Shown here: positions 41,911 through 49,650 of the stretch, in pieces
Numbering within the stretch: the first letter of the stretch is position 1
How the letters are laid out: every line of letters begins with the position of its first letter
DNA from: Sulfuricurvum sp. IAE1
GTDB taxonomy: Bacteria > Campylobacterota > Campylobacteria > Campylobacterales > Sulfurimonadaceae
Reading direction: 5' to 3'
Length of the DNA: 64,000 nucleotides
NCBI RefSeq assembly: GCF_004347735.1
Contig: NZ_SLTI01000060.1
Location: 310,001-374,000, forward strand
Notes under the pieces: generated by a model
What the model was told of the DNA's origin: nothing
The model's database searches: none
What the model saw: only the letters and a program-made list of their open reading frames with translations
Position numbers and translations under genes: made by a program

Positions 41911-43211
41911 TGCTCAAAAACAACGCCGTTCTCGTAACCGTCGTCTTTGCGCTCACCGTGACCGTCGCGAGCGTGAGTTCGACGTTTTACCAGCTCTATC
42001 TTTCCAACCGCGCCAAGCACATCGACAATATTTTTACCAAACACTCCCTCATCAGCCAGATTTACCATACCTATCTCATCAAACAGATATCCCAGCCGAT
42101 GTTCGAAGCCAACCTCGCGCTCTATTCGCTCGAAGAGGTTACTGATCCGCGCCAGTACGAGATCATCATCCGTCACGGCACGATCCTCAAAACCGACGGT
42201 ACCCCCGACCCGACGCTGCAGGACGTCGCGCCGCTGGAACTGAGTTTTGAGACCGAAGCGGCGCAGCCGATCGTCATTTCGATGATCGAATACCGCGGGC
42301 ACATCTATTTCTGGGTCGAGTCGGCCCGCCATACCCTGCTGCTCGAAGATCAAAGCGTTCAGGCCTACCAGCCTGTAACCCTTGTTTCGGCGTACGGGAC
42401 GATCATGGCGATCCTGGCCGTCTCGTTCGGCCTCATTATTTACCGGCTCCGCCCCCTGCGCCGTCTTCGAAAACAGATCGCCCGCTTTGGGGAGGGGGAT
42501 ATGGGGGTCAGCTTCCGGATGCAGGGCAGCGACGAAATCGCCCTGATCGCCAATGAGCTCGAAAACACCCAGAACAAAATCCGCTCCCTCATTGATTCGC
42601 GGACGCTGTTTCTGCGCAACATCATGCACGAGCTCAAAACTCCCATCGCCAAGGGGCGGATCGCCGCGACGATGCTCTCGGACGAAAAACCGCGACAGCG
42701 CTTTCAGGGGATTTTCGAGCGGCTTGAGTCGCTGATCGGGGAATTCGCCCTGATCGAAGAGATCACCTCGGGGAATCAGCATCTTGAGAAAAAAGAATAC
42801 CGTCTCATCGACGTCATCGACGGTGCGGTAGATGCGGCCATGGCCGATCCCGATACCGTTCAGACAACCCTTGACGCGTCGGTGAAAATCGATGCGGATT
42901 ACCAGCTTTTCGTCACGGCGGTTAAAAACCTGATCGACAACGCGATCAAATATTCCCCCGACAAAACGGTCCGGATCACGATGGAGGGGGAGGAGATCGT
43001 CTTTTCCAACCGTGGGGAAGCATTGAAAAATCCCCTCTCCTATTACATCGAGCCGTTTACCAAAGACCATCCGACCAAAGACAGCTTCGGCCTTGGGCTC
43101 TACATCGTCGACGCGATCCTCAAAGAACACGATTGCGTTCTGGCGTATGAACGGCGGGGAGATCTCAACTGCTTCATCATCGTCCCGCTCAAACCGACCA
43201 AAAGGAAATAA
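41910..43211 (+). CDS. ArsS-family sensor histidine kinase
   Basis: 433 residues. Membrane helix 1 (about 7-27), periplasmic sensor (about 28-155), helix 2 (about 160-178), HAMP, H-box FLRNIMHELKTPIAKGRIAA (about H241), N-box AVKNLIDNAIKYSPD, G-box FGLGLYIV. The sequence around the H-box and the extracytoplasmic part look like the ArsS family of Campylobacterota. It phosphorylates the upstream regulator. The ATG overlaps the regulator stop by one base. Confidence 0.92.
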   Translation: MLKNNAVLVTVVFALTVTVASVSSTFYQLYLSNRAKHIDNIFTKHSLISQIYHTYLIKQISQPMFEANLALYSLEEVTDPRQYEIIIRHGTILKTDGTPDPTLQDVAPLELSFETEAAQPIVISMIEYRGHIYFWVESARHTLLLEDQSVQAYQPVTLVSAYGTIMAILAVSFGLIIYRLRPLRRLRKQIARFGEGDMGVSFRMQGSDEIALIANELENTQNKIRSLIDSRTLFLRNIMHELKTPIAKGRIAATMLSDEKPRQRFQGIFERLESLIGEFALIEEITSGNQHLEKKEYRLIDVIDGAVDAAMADPDTVQTTLDASVKIDADYQLFVTAVKNLIDNAIKYSPDKTVRITMEGEEIVFSNRGEALKNPLSYYIEPFTKDHPTKDSFGLGLYIVDAILKEHDCVLAYERRGDLNCFIIVPLKPTKRK

Positions 43212-43219
43212 CCGACCGC

Positions 43220-43993
43220 ATGAAAGAGATACTGATTACCAACGATGACGGATACGAATCGCCGGGGCTGCTGGCCCTCGTTGAAGCGCTGGAGGGGTTG
43301 GGACGCGTCACCGTCGTCGCACCGACGACCGAAAAAAGCGCCTGCGGACATTCGCTCACCCTGACGCGGCCGCTGAGTTTCATCAGCGTCGGCGACGATT
43401 TTTACAAACTTGACGACGGGACTCCCAGCGACTGCGTCTACCTGGCGTTTCACTCGATGTTCGAGGACCGCAAGCCCGATCTCGTGATCAGCGGGATTAA
43501 CAAGGGTTCCAACATGGGGGAAGACATCACCTATTCGGGGACGTGTGCCGGGGCGATGGAAGCGGTGCTTCACGGAGTCCCATCGATTGCCGTATCGCAA
43601 GTGATGGATTTTACCCAGCCAATGGGGGATTTCGCACTGGCCAAACGGGCGGTGCGCCATCTCGCCCAAAAAGTGCTCGAAGGGGAATTCCCCCTCGGCG
43701 AGCGCGAATTTTTGAACGTCAACATCCCCTACGACACCGAAGAGCTCACTTTTGCCGTTACCTATGCGGGATACCGCTATTACGCCAACGACGCCCACCT
43801 TCACCGTAACCCGCGCGGGCTTGAGTATTACTGGCTGGGACTTCATCCGCTTGAGTTCAAAGCGCGACCCGAACGTCTGGAACACGGACTGTGTGATTTC
43901 GAGGCGATCGAGAAGGGGATGGTTTCGGTCAGCCCCATCAAGCTGGATATGACCTCCTACGATACCCTCCATAAACTGCGGGAGTGGTTGTGA
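43220..43993 (+). CDS. surE: 5'-nucleotidase SurE
   Basis: 257 residues, survival protein E family, nucleoside monophosphate phosphatase. Metal site ITNDDGYESPGL (about 5-16), S-rich EKSACGHSLT, SGINKGSNMGEDITYSGTCAGAMEA (about 91-115). AAGGA ahead of the ATG. Overlaps the ThiF-family gene by four bases. Confidence 0.96.
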   Translation: MKEILITNDDGYESPGLLALVEALEGLGRVTVVAPTTEKSACGHSLTLTRPLSFISVGDDFYKLDDGTPSDCVYLAFHSMFEDRKPDLVISGINKGSNMGEDITYSGTCAGAMEAVLHGVPSIAVSQVMDFTQPMGDFALAKRAVRHLAQKVLEGEFPLGEREFLNVNIPYDTEELTFAVTYAGYRYYANDAHLHRNPRGLEYYWLGLHPLEFKARPERLEHGLCDFEAIEKGMVSVSPIKLDMTSYDTLHKLREWL

Positions 43994-44628
43994 GACACGT
44001 CCGCACAAAACTCGTTTTCGGCGAAGAGGCGTTCGGCAGGCTCCAAAACGCGCGTATTCTCCTTCTCGGCGTCGGCGGGGTCGGCAGCTTCTGCCTCGAT
44101 TGCCTCTACCGCAGCGGAGTGCGCGACATCACGATCGTCGATTTCGACCGCTACGACCTCTCCAACCAGAACCGCCAGATGCACTCTGAGACGCACGAGG
44201 GGGAACTCAAAGTCGAAGCGCTCAAAACCCACTATCCCGAAGTGAGGGCGATTGCGGAGAAAATCACCCCCGAATGGGTCGAGGCATTCGACTTCGAGCC
44301 CTTTGACCTGGTTCTTGACGCGATCGACGACATGAAAGCCAAACTCGCCGTGATCGAAAAATGCCACCCGAAACTTATCAGCTCCGTCGGGTCGGCCAAA
44401 CGGCTCGATCCGACAAAAATCGAGGTACGCTCGATTTGGAAAACCGAAGGGGACCCATTCGCCGCCAAGATCCGTGCCGAACTGCGCAAGCGGAAATTTC
44501 GGGGCGATTTTAGCTGCATCTGTTCCGCAGAACTCCCCCGGATCAAGGAAAAAGGGAGCTTTGTCGGCGTGACGGGGGCATTCGGACTGGCGATGTGTTC
44601 GCTCGCACTGCGGCGGATCGGTTTGTAA
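43990..44628 (+). CDS. ThiF/TcdA-family E1-like adenylating enzyme
   Basis: 212 residues. Nucleotide site LLGVGGVGSFCLDCLYRSGV (about 21-40), DFDRYDLSNQNRQ (about 49-61), DAIDDMKAK (about 102-110). It lacks the CxxC zinc pairs of ThiF or MoeB. The form resembles TcdA (CsdL), which makes cyclic t6A37 in tRNA; 212 residues is shorter than E. coli TcdA (268), lacking its C-terminal helix. Start GTG 43990 overlaps surE (GTGA). Confidence 0.85.
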   Translation: MRHVRTKLVFGEEAFGRLQNARILLLGVGGVGSFCLDCLYRSGVRDITIVDFDRYDLSNQNRQMHSETHEGELKVEALKTHYPEVRAIAEKITPEWVEAFDFEPFDLVLDAIDDMKAKLAVIEKCHPKLISSVGSAKRLDPTKIEVRSIWKTEGDPFAAKIRAELRKRKFRGDFSCICSAELPRIKEKGSFVGVTGAFGLAMCSLALRRIGL

Positions 44629-44663
44629 CCTCTTTGTGACGCGGGCGGTTTATACTCCCGCTC

Positions 44664-46421
44664 ATGGAACCTCTACACCCCCTTTACCAGCATTATCTCC
44701 GTGTCCTGGACGTCGCGTTTCAGCCGATCGTCGATATCCATACAGGCGTGACCTTCGGCGTAGAGGCGCTGCTGCGGGGGACGGACACCCTCGGCTTCGA
44801 GAGCATCGAGGCGTTTTTCGACCGTCTTTACGAAGAGAACGTCCTCTATACGTTCGACCTGGGGTTGCGGGAAAAAGTGATCGCCAAATTCTGTACGATC
44901 GAGGGATTCGAAAACCTCAAGCTTTTTTACAACATCGACAACCGGGTGCTCGAGATGACCGATTTTTCCAAAGGGAACACGTCGCAGATCCTGCGCCGCT
45001 ACGGGCTTGATCAAAAGGCGATGGTGATCGAGCTCTCCGAGCACAACGAGATTGTCGATTTCGACCACTTTACCACCCTGATGGACCACTACGCCGACGA
45101 GGGATTCTGCATCGCGATCGACGATTTCGGCACCGGCTACTCCGGTTACAAGCTTTTGTACCACTCCAGCCCCAACATCATCAAAATCGACCGTTTTTTT
45201 CTCGGTTCCATCGACAAAGACCCCAAAAAAAAACTGCTGGCCCGCCACATGGTAAAACTGGCCACTTTGACCGGATGCAGCGTGATCGCCGAGGGGATCG
45301 AAAACGAGCGGGAGCTGCTCGTGTGCAAGGAGATCGGATGTCACAGGGTGCAGGGGTATTTTATCCAGCGGCCGACGCTGGAATGCTCCGCACTATCGGG
45401 TACCTATCCGCATGTCGGCGGTGATGTTCTGCCTGACAAACGGAGCCGCCGCGACCGTTCGATTCTTCTCAAACGGCTTGAATACCTCAAACCGATCGTG
45501 ATCGGCGAGAGTATGGAATCGCTCCTTGATTTACTCAAGGCCCAGGAGGAGATGTTCCTTGTCCCCGTCGTCGACGTGGCGCATGTGCCGATGGGGATCA
45601 TCCACGAACACCGTCTCAAATCGGTCATCTATTCCCCTTACGGGAGGTCGCTGATCCAGAACCGTTCATCGAATCTTTCGGTTCTTGAAACCTATATCGA
45701 ACCCGTTCCGGTCATTGACGCCGCGACGCCTCTGGAGATGATCGTGGAACTCTTTTCCCAGTCCCAGAACGCCCCGGGAGTGCTCATCACCGAAGGATCG
45801 CGTTACATCGGTTATCTGAGCGCCCGGGACATGATCGACGTCATCCACGAGCGCAACCTGATGCGCGCCCGTGACGAGAACCCGCTGACCAGACTGCCGG
45901 GCAATTTCATGATCGACGGCTATATTTCGCGTATTTTCGAGACGGGCGAAGCGTGTGCGGTGTGTTATTTCGATTTTAACCATTTCAAGCCCTACAACGA
46001 CCATTACGGGTTTCGTAACGGGGACAGGGTGATTTTGCTGTTTGCCGAGCTGATGCACAAGGTATTCTCCCCGGAATATTTCAAGGGGCACATCGGGGGG
46101 GACGATTTTTTCGCCGGGGTGACGCTCGGTGATGCCCGCACGTTCGAGAGCGTCTGCACCGAAGTCGAAGCGTTGATCGCACGGTTTACCGAAGAGGTGC
46201 GCAATTTTTACGACGCGCCCGACCGCGAGCGCGGATGCATCGTCGCCGAAGACCGTGACGGCAACCGGTGCGAATTCAAGCTGCTGGGGGTGAGCGCGGT
46301 CGTTGTCTATCTGGGGGAAGGCTCGTCCATTGTTTCTGCCGACCAGTTGCAAAAAAGTTTTGCGGTCGAGAAAAAAACCGCCAAAAAAGCGCCGAATAAC
46401 CTGCGCATCATCAATAACTGA
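44664..46421 (+). CDS. EAL-CBS-GGDEF c-di-GMP signalling protein
   Basis: 585 residues, no membrane helix. The EAL domain (about 10-250) keeps the catalytic set: VEALLRG, NIDNRVLE, ELSEH, DDFGTGYS, KIDR, AEGIE and VQGYF, so active hydrolysis of c-di-GMP is likely. Two CBS-like repeats (about 270-395) could bind adenine nucleotides. The C-terminal GGDEF-type domain (about 415-570) has GGDDF in place of GGDEF and no evident I-site, so it may only bind GTP. ATG 44664 follows TATACT by seven bases. Not part of an operon. Confidence 0.9.
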   Translation: MEPLHPLYQHYLRVLDVAFQPIVDIHTGVTFGVEALLRGTDTLGFESIEAFFDRLYEENVLYTFDLGLREKVIAKFCTIEGFENLKLFYNIDNRVLEMTDFSKGNTSQILRRYGLDQKAMVIELSEHNEIVDFDHFTTLMDHYADEGFCIAIDDFGTGYSGYKLLYHSSPNIIKIDRFFLGSIDKDPKKKLLARHMVKLATLTGCSVIAEGIENERELLVCKEIGCHRVQGYFIQRPTLECSALSGTYPHVGGDVLPDKRSRRDRSILLKRLEYLKPIVIGESMESLLDLLKAQEEMFLVPVVDVAHVPMGIIHEHRLKSVIYSPYGRSLIQNRSSNLSVLETYIEPVPVIDAATPLEMIVELFSQSQNAPGVLITEGSRYIGYLSARDMIDVIHERNLMRARDENPLTRLPGNFMIDGYISRIFETGEACAVCYFDFNHFKPYNDHYGFRNGDRVILLFAELMHKVFSPEYFKGHIGGDDFFAGVTLGDARTFESVCTEVEALIARFTEEVRNFYDAPDRERGCIVAEDRDGNRCEFKLLGVSAVVVYLGEGSSIVSADQLQKSFAVEKKTAKKAPNNLRIINN

Positions 46422-46433
46422 CCCGGCTGCTGG

Positions 46434-46439
46434 TATAAT
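46434..46439 (+). promoter_or_regulatory. -10 box of the greA operon
   Basis: TATAAT followed by a leader of about 22 nt with CGGAG and the GTG at 46468. Confidence 0.45.
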
Positions 46440-46467
46440 AGGGGATTAACTTTTACCGGAGAATACC

Positions 46468-46965
46468 GTGGAGCAAAAAGAACCCATGACCAAATACGGG
46501 TTTCAGCGCCTTTCCGATGAGCTGAACACCCTCAAAACGATCGATCTGCCGGCCGTAAACGCCGAAATCGAGCGGGCCAAAGAATACGGCGATCTGAAAG
46601 AAAATTCCGAGTACCACGCCGCCCGTGAAAAACAGGCTTTCATCGGCAACCGCATCGCCGAACTCGGAGACGTCATTTCCCGCGCGCAGATCGTCGACCC
46701 GAGCGAGCTTGAACACGCCCGCGTCAGCTTCGGCTCGACCGTCGTGCTGTGTGACCTGGCGAGCGACGAAGAGGTGACCTACACGATCGTCGGGGGGTGC
46801 GAAAGCAACCCCGATATGGGGCTGATCTCGTTCAATTCGCCCCTGGCCAAGGCGCTCCTTGGGCGCGAAGAGGGGGATGAATTCAGTGCCCGCCTCCCCG
46901 GCGGCGAAAAAACGTTCGAAGTGGTCGAAGTGAAATATCAGGAGATCGTATTTGAGTGCCGTTAA
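46468..46965 (+). CDS. greA: Transcription elongation factor GreA
   Basis: 165 residues. N-terminal coiled coil with the tip AKEYGDLKENSEYHAAREKQAF (about 36-57), which reaches the RNA polymerase active site, and a C-terminal FKBP-like domain. Start GTG 46468 with CGGAG six bases upstream gives the family-like MEQKEPMTKYG; ATG 46486 would be shorter. Overlaps argC by 14 bases. Confidence 0.95.
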   Translation: MEQKEPMTKYGFQRLSDELNTLKTIDLPAVNAEIERAKEYGDLKENSEYHAAREKQAFIGNRIAELGDVISRAQIVDPSELEHARVSFGSTVVLCDLASDEEVTYTIVGGCESNPDMGLISFNSPLAKALLGREEGDEFSARLPGGEKTFEVVEVKYQEIVFECR

Positions 46966-47965
46966 CGTAGGGATTATCGGCGTCAGCGGATACACGGGGG
47001 TCGAACTCGTTAAAATGGTGATCGCCCATCCGGTGTTCCAGCTCGTCTACTGTGCCAATACCGAAGGCGCGACGGCTTTGGACGAACTCCATCCCGCACT
47101 GGCGGGAGTATGCAATCTTCCCGTCGAAAAAGTCGATCTCGATCGCGCCGCGACCGCATGCGAGCTGGTATTCCTCGCGCTGCCGCACAAAACCGCGATG
47201 CAGACTGCCAAAGGGCTACTCGAACGCGGGGTCAAGGTGGTCGATCTCTCCGCCGACTATCGCCTCAGTGCCGAAAATTACGAAGCGTTTTACTGCGAAC
47301 ACGAAGACCGCGACAACCTTTCGCACGCCGTCTATTCGATTCCCGAACTGCACGGCAGGGCGGCCGAGGGATCGCGCCTTGTGGCCAACCCCGGCTGTCA
47401 TGTCACGGCGACGCTCCTGGCGCTTGCCCCCTTTTTGCGCTACGTCGATCTCTCCGCCCCCGTTTTCGTCGATTCCAAAACCGGCGTCTCGGGTGCGGGA
47501 AAATCGCCCAGCGCGACGGTCCATTACGTGAGCGTCAACGACAACATCAACTGCTACAACATCATTAAGCACCGCCATTCGGCCGAAATCGAACAGCACG
47601 CCTCCGCCTTGTGCGGCGATGAGGTTAAAGTGACCTTCGTCCCTTCGCTGGTGCCCATGACGCGGGGGATGCTCGCCTGCGTCTATGCGACCCTCACGCA
47701 AGAGTGCGATCCGCTCGCGGTAATGCACGAGTATTACGCCGCCAGAGCGTTTGTGCGGGTCCGAAATGCCCCGCCGCATACGAAGATGACGGCGGGAACC
47801 AATTTCGCCGACGTCTACGCGACGCGTCACGGTAATGCCCTCGTCGCCATGTGCGCCATCGACAACCTGATGCGCGGCGCAAGCTCCCAGGCCCTCGTGA
47901 ACGCCAACATCATGATGGGGCTCGACGAAACGCTGGGCATTCCCAAAATTGCGTATGTCCCCTGA
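46952..47965 (+). CDS. argC: N-acetyl-gamma-glutamyl-phosphate reductase
   Basis: Third step of arginine synthesis, NADPH-dependent. 337 residues, GVSGYTGVEL (about 9-18, dinucleotide site) and the catalytic Cys in NPGCHVTATLL (about C147), then SGAGKSPS and HRH segments. Start TTG 46952 with AGGAG seven bases upstream; ends into the next gene. Confidence 0.95.
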   Translation: MSAVNVGIIGVSGYTGVELVKMVIAHPVFQLVYCANTEGATALDELHPALAGVCNLPVEKVDLDRAATACELVFLALPHKTAMQTAKGLLERGVKVVDLSADYRLSAENYEAFYCEHEDRDNLSHAVYSIPELHGRAAEGSRLVANPGCHVTATLLALAPFLRYVDLSAPVFVDSKTGVSGAGKSPSATVHYVSVNDNINCYNIIKHRHSAEIEQHASALCGDEVKVTFVPSLVPMTRGMLACVYATLTQECDPLAVMHEYYAARAFVRVRNAPPHTKMTAGTNFADVYATRHGNALVAMCAIDNLMRGASSQALVNANIMMGLDETLGIPKIAYVP

Positions 47966-48698
47966 TACCCTCCGTGAGGGCGCGATCCTGATCGCGGATG
48001 CCCACTGCGCCCCGTGGCGTACCCCCTTTTACGACTTCCTGCAGGCCCTCGATTCGGGGGAGATAAAGGCCCCCCAGCTGATTTTGATGGGGGATGTGTT
48101 CGACCTCCTTTTCGGCCCCGTCGAAGCGACCTGCCGTCTCAATGCCGACGCGGTGGCTCTCCTGAACCGTGTTTCCGAAAAAATCGACGTCGTCTACCTC
48201 GAAGGGAACCACGATTTCGTTTTAGCGGGGGTGTTTCCGAAAGTACGGGTGTTTTCCCGTGCGCAGCAGCCCTGGGTCGCCCGGTTCGGCGAAAAAACCG
48301 TGGCGCTCTCCCACGGCGATACACGGATGGGGACCCTGTACGAGCTTTACACGGCCCTGATCCGCTCCCCCCTGATCCTCAAAACGCTTGCGCGGATCGA
48401 CCGCCTGGGGAAAGGTTTCATTGTCCGAATGCTGGAAAAGGCGATGAAGCGGAAAAACCACTGCAAAAAGATCGAAGGGTTCGAAACCCTCGTCCGACGG
48501 CGTGTGGATAAAGGGCAATACCGTGGAATCGACATCGTGATCGAGGGGCATTTCCATCAGAACAGGGTTTTTTTGCTGGAAGGAATGAGCTATGTCAACC
48601 TCGCGGCATTTGCTTGTAACGAAAGATACTTTAGTGTACAATCCTCGCAAAATCAGCCGCTATTGCATGAAGCAGTTTTTCGCAAGGAGCCCCTATGA
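47955..48698 (+). CDS. UDP-2,3-diacylglucosamine pyrophosphatase-like protein (LpxH family)
   Basis: Calcineurin-like phosphoesterase of 247 residues. Metal motifs DAH (IADAHCAP, about 16-20), GDVFDLLFG, EGNHDF, SHGD and EGHFHQN are in LpxH order, so it likely makes lipid X for lipid A; another phosphoesterase role cannot be excluded. ATG 47955 is chosen; a TTG two codons earlier is possible and neither has a Shine-Dalgarno. Overlaps argC by 11 bases and cheV by four. Confidence 0.8.
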   Translation: MSPDTLREGAILIADAHCAPWRTPFYDFLQALDSGEIKAPQLILMGDVFDLLFGPVEATCRLNADAVALLNRVSEKIDVVYLEGNHDFVLAGVFPKVRVFSRAQQPWVARFGEKTVALSHGDTRMGTLYELYTALIRSPLILKTLARIDRLGKGFIVRMLEKAMKRKNHCKKIEGFETLVRRRVDKGQYRGIDIVIEGHFHQNRVFLLEGMSYVNLAAFACNERYFSVQSSQNQPLLHEAVFRKEPL

Positions 48699-49639
48699 TG
48701 GGACATGGAGATATCTTAAAAGTCGGCTCGAACGAGATGGAACTGGTCGACTTCCGTATATTCAAGCGTGAAGGCGATGAGATCTACGAAGGGATTTACG
48801 GGGTGAACGTCGCCAAAGTGCGCGAGATCATCCGTTTCCCGAAACTGACCGAGCTTCCGGGCGTTCCGCCGTTCGTAGAAGGGATTTTCGACCTTCGCGG
48901 CGTCGTGATCCCGGTCGTGAATCTCGCCAAGTGGATGGGGGTCGAATCGTCCGAAGAGATGGACAAGAACGCCCGCGTCATTATTGCCGAATTCAACAAC
49001 ATCCTGATCGGGTTCGTCGTTCACGAGGCCAAACGGATCCGCCGCATCAACTGGAAAGACATCGAGCCCGCTTCGTTCGTTTCCAACCAGGGAGGCCTAG
49101 ACGGCTCAAAAGTAACGGGGGTCACCCGCATCGAAGACGATGCGGTACTCCTCATCCTCGACCTCGAAGGAGTCGTTCAGGAACTGGGGCTGTATCAGCC
49201 CTCCAGCGGGACGCTCGAAGAGGGGAAATACAACTTTTCGGGTTACGTGCTGCTTCTTGACGACAGCGGTACGGCACGGCGGATCATCAAGGACGCGCTG
49301 GAACAGATGGGATTCGACGTCATCGAAGCGACCGACGGGGAGCAGGGGCTTAAGATCCTCGAGGACCTGTACGACAAGCACGGGGAATCTCTCCCTTCGA
49401 AACTCCGCCTGATCGCTTCGGACATCGAGATGCCGCTGATGGACGGATTCCATTTCGCCGCCAAGGTAAAATCGGATAACCGTTTCAAAATGATCCCGAT
49501 CGTGTTCAACTCCTCGATCAGCGACCATTTCAGCGAGATTCGCGGAAAAGAGGCCGGGGGGGAAGCCTACCTGGTCAAATTCGATTCCAATTTATTTTAC
49601 GATGAAGTAGCCCGCGTCGTGCGTGCACATATTCAATAG
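48695..49639 (+). CDS. cheV: Chemotaxis protein CheV
   Basis: 314 residues, CheW-like adaptor domain (about 10-165) joined to a receiver domain (about 185-310) with LLDDSGTARR, the phospho-Asp in IASDIEMPLMDG and a lysine in LVKF. Links chemoreceptors to CheA, perhaps for adaptation. AAGGAG ahead of the first of two ATG codons. First of cheV-cheA-cheW. Confidence 0.94.
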   Translation: MMGHGDILKVGSNEMELVDFRIFKREGDEIYEGIYGVNVAKVREIIRFPKLTELPGVPPFVEGIFDLRGVVIPVVNLAKWMGVESSEEMDKNARVIIAEFNNILIGFVVHEAKRIRRINWKDIEPASFVSNQGGLDGSKVTGVTRIEDDAVLLILDLEGVVQELGLYQPSSGTLEEGKYNFSGYVLLLDDSGTARRIIKDALEQMGFDVIEATDGEQGLKILEDLYDKHGESLPSKLRLIASDIEMPLMDGFHFAAKVKSDNRFKMIPIVFNSSISDHFSEIRGKEAGGEAYLVKFDSNLFYDEVARVVRAHIQ

Positions 49640-49650
49640 GGGTGTATGGT

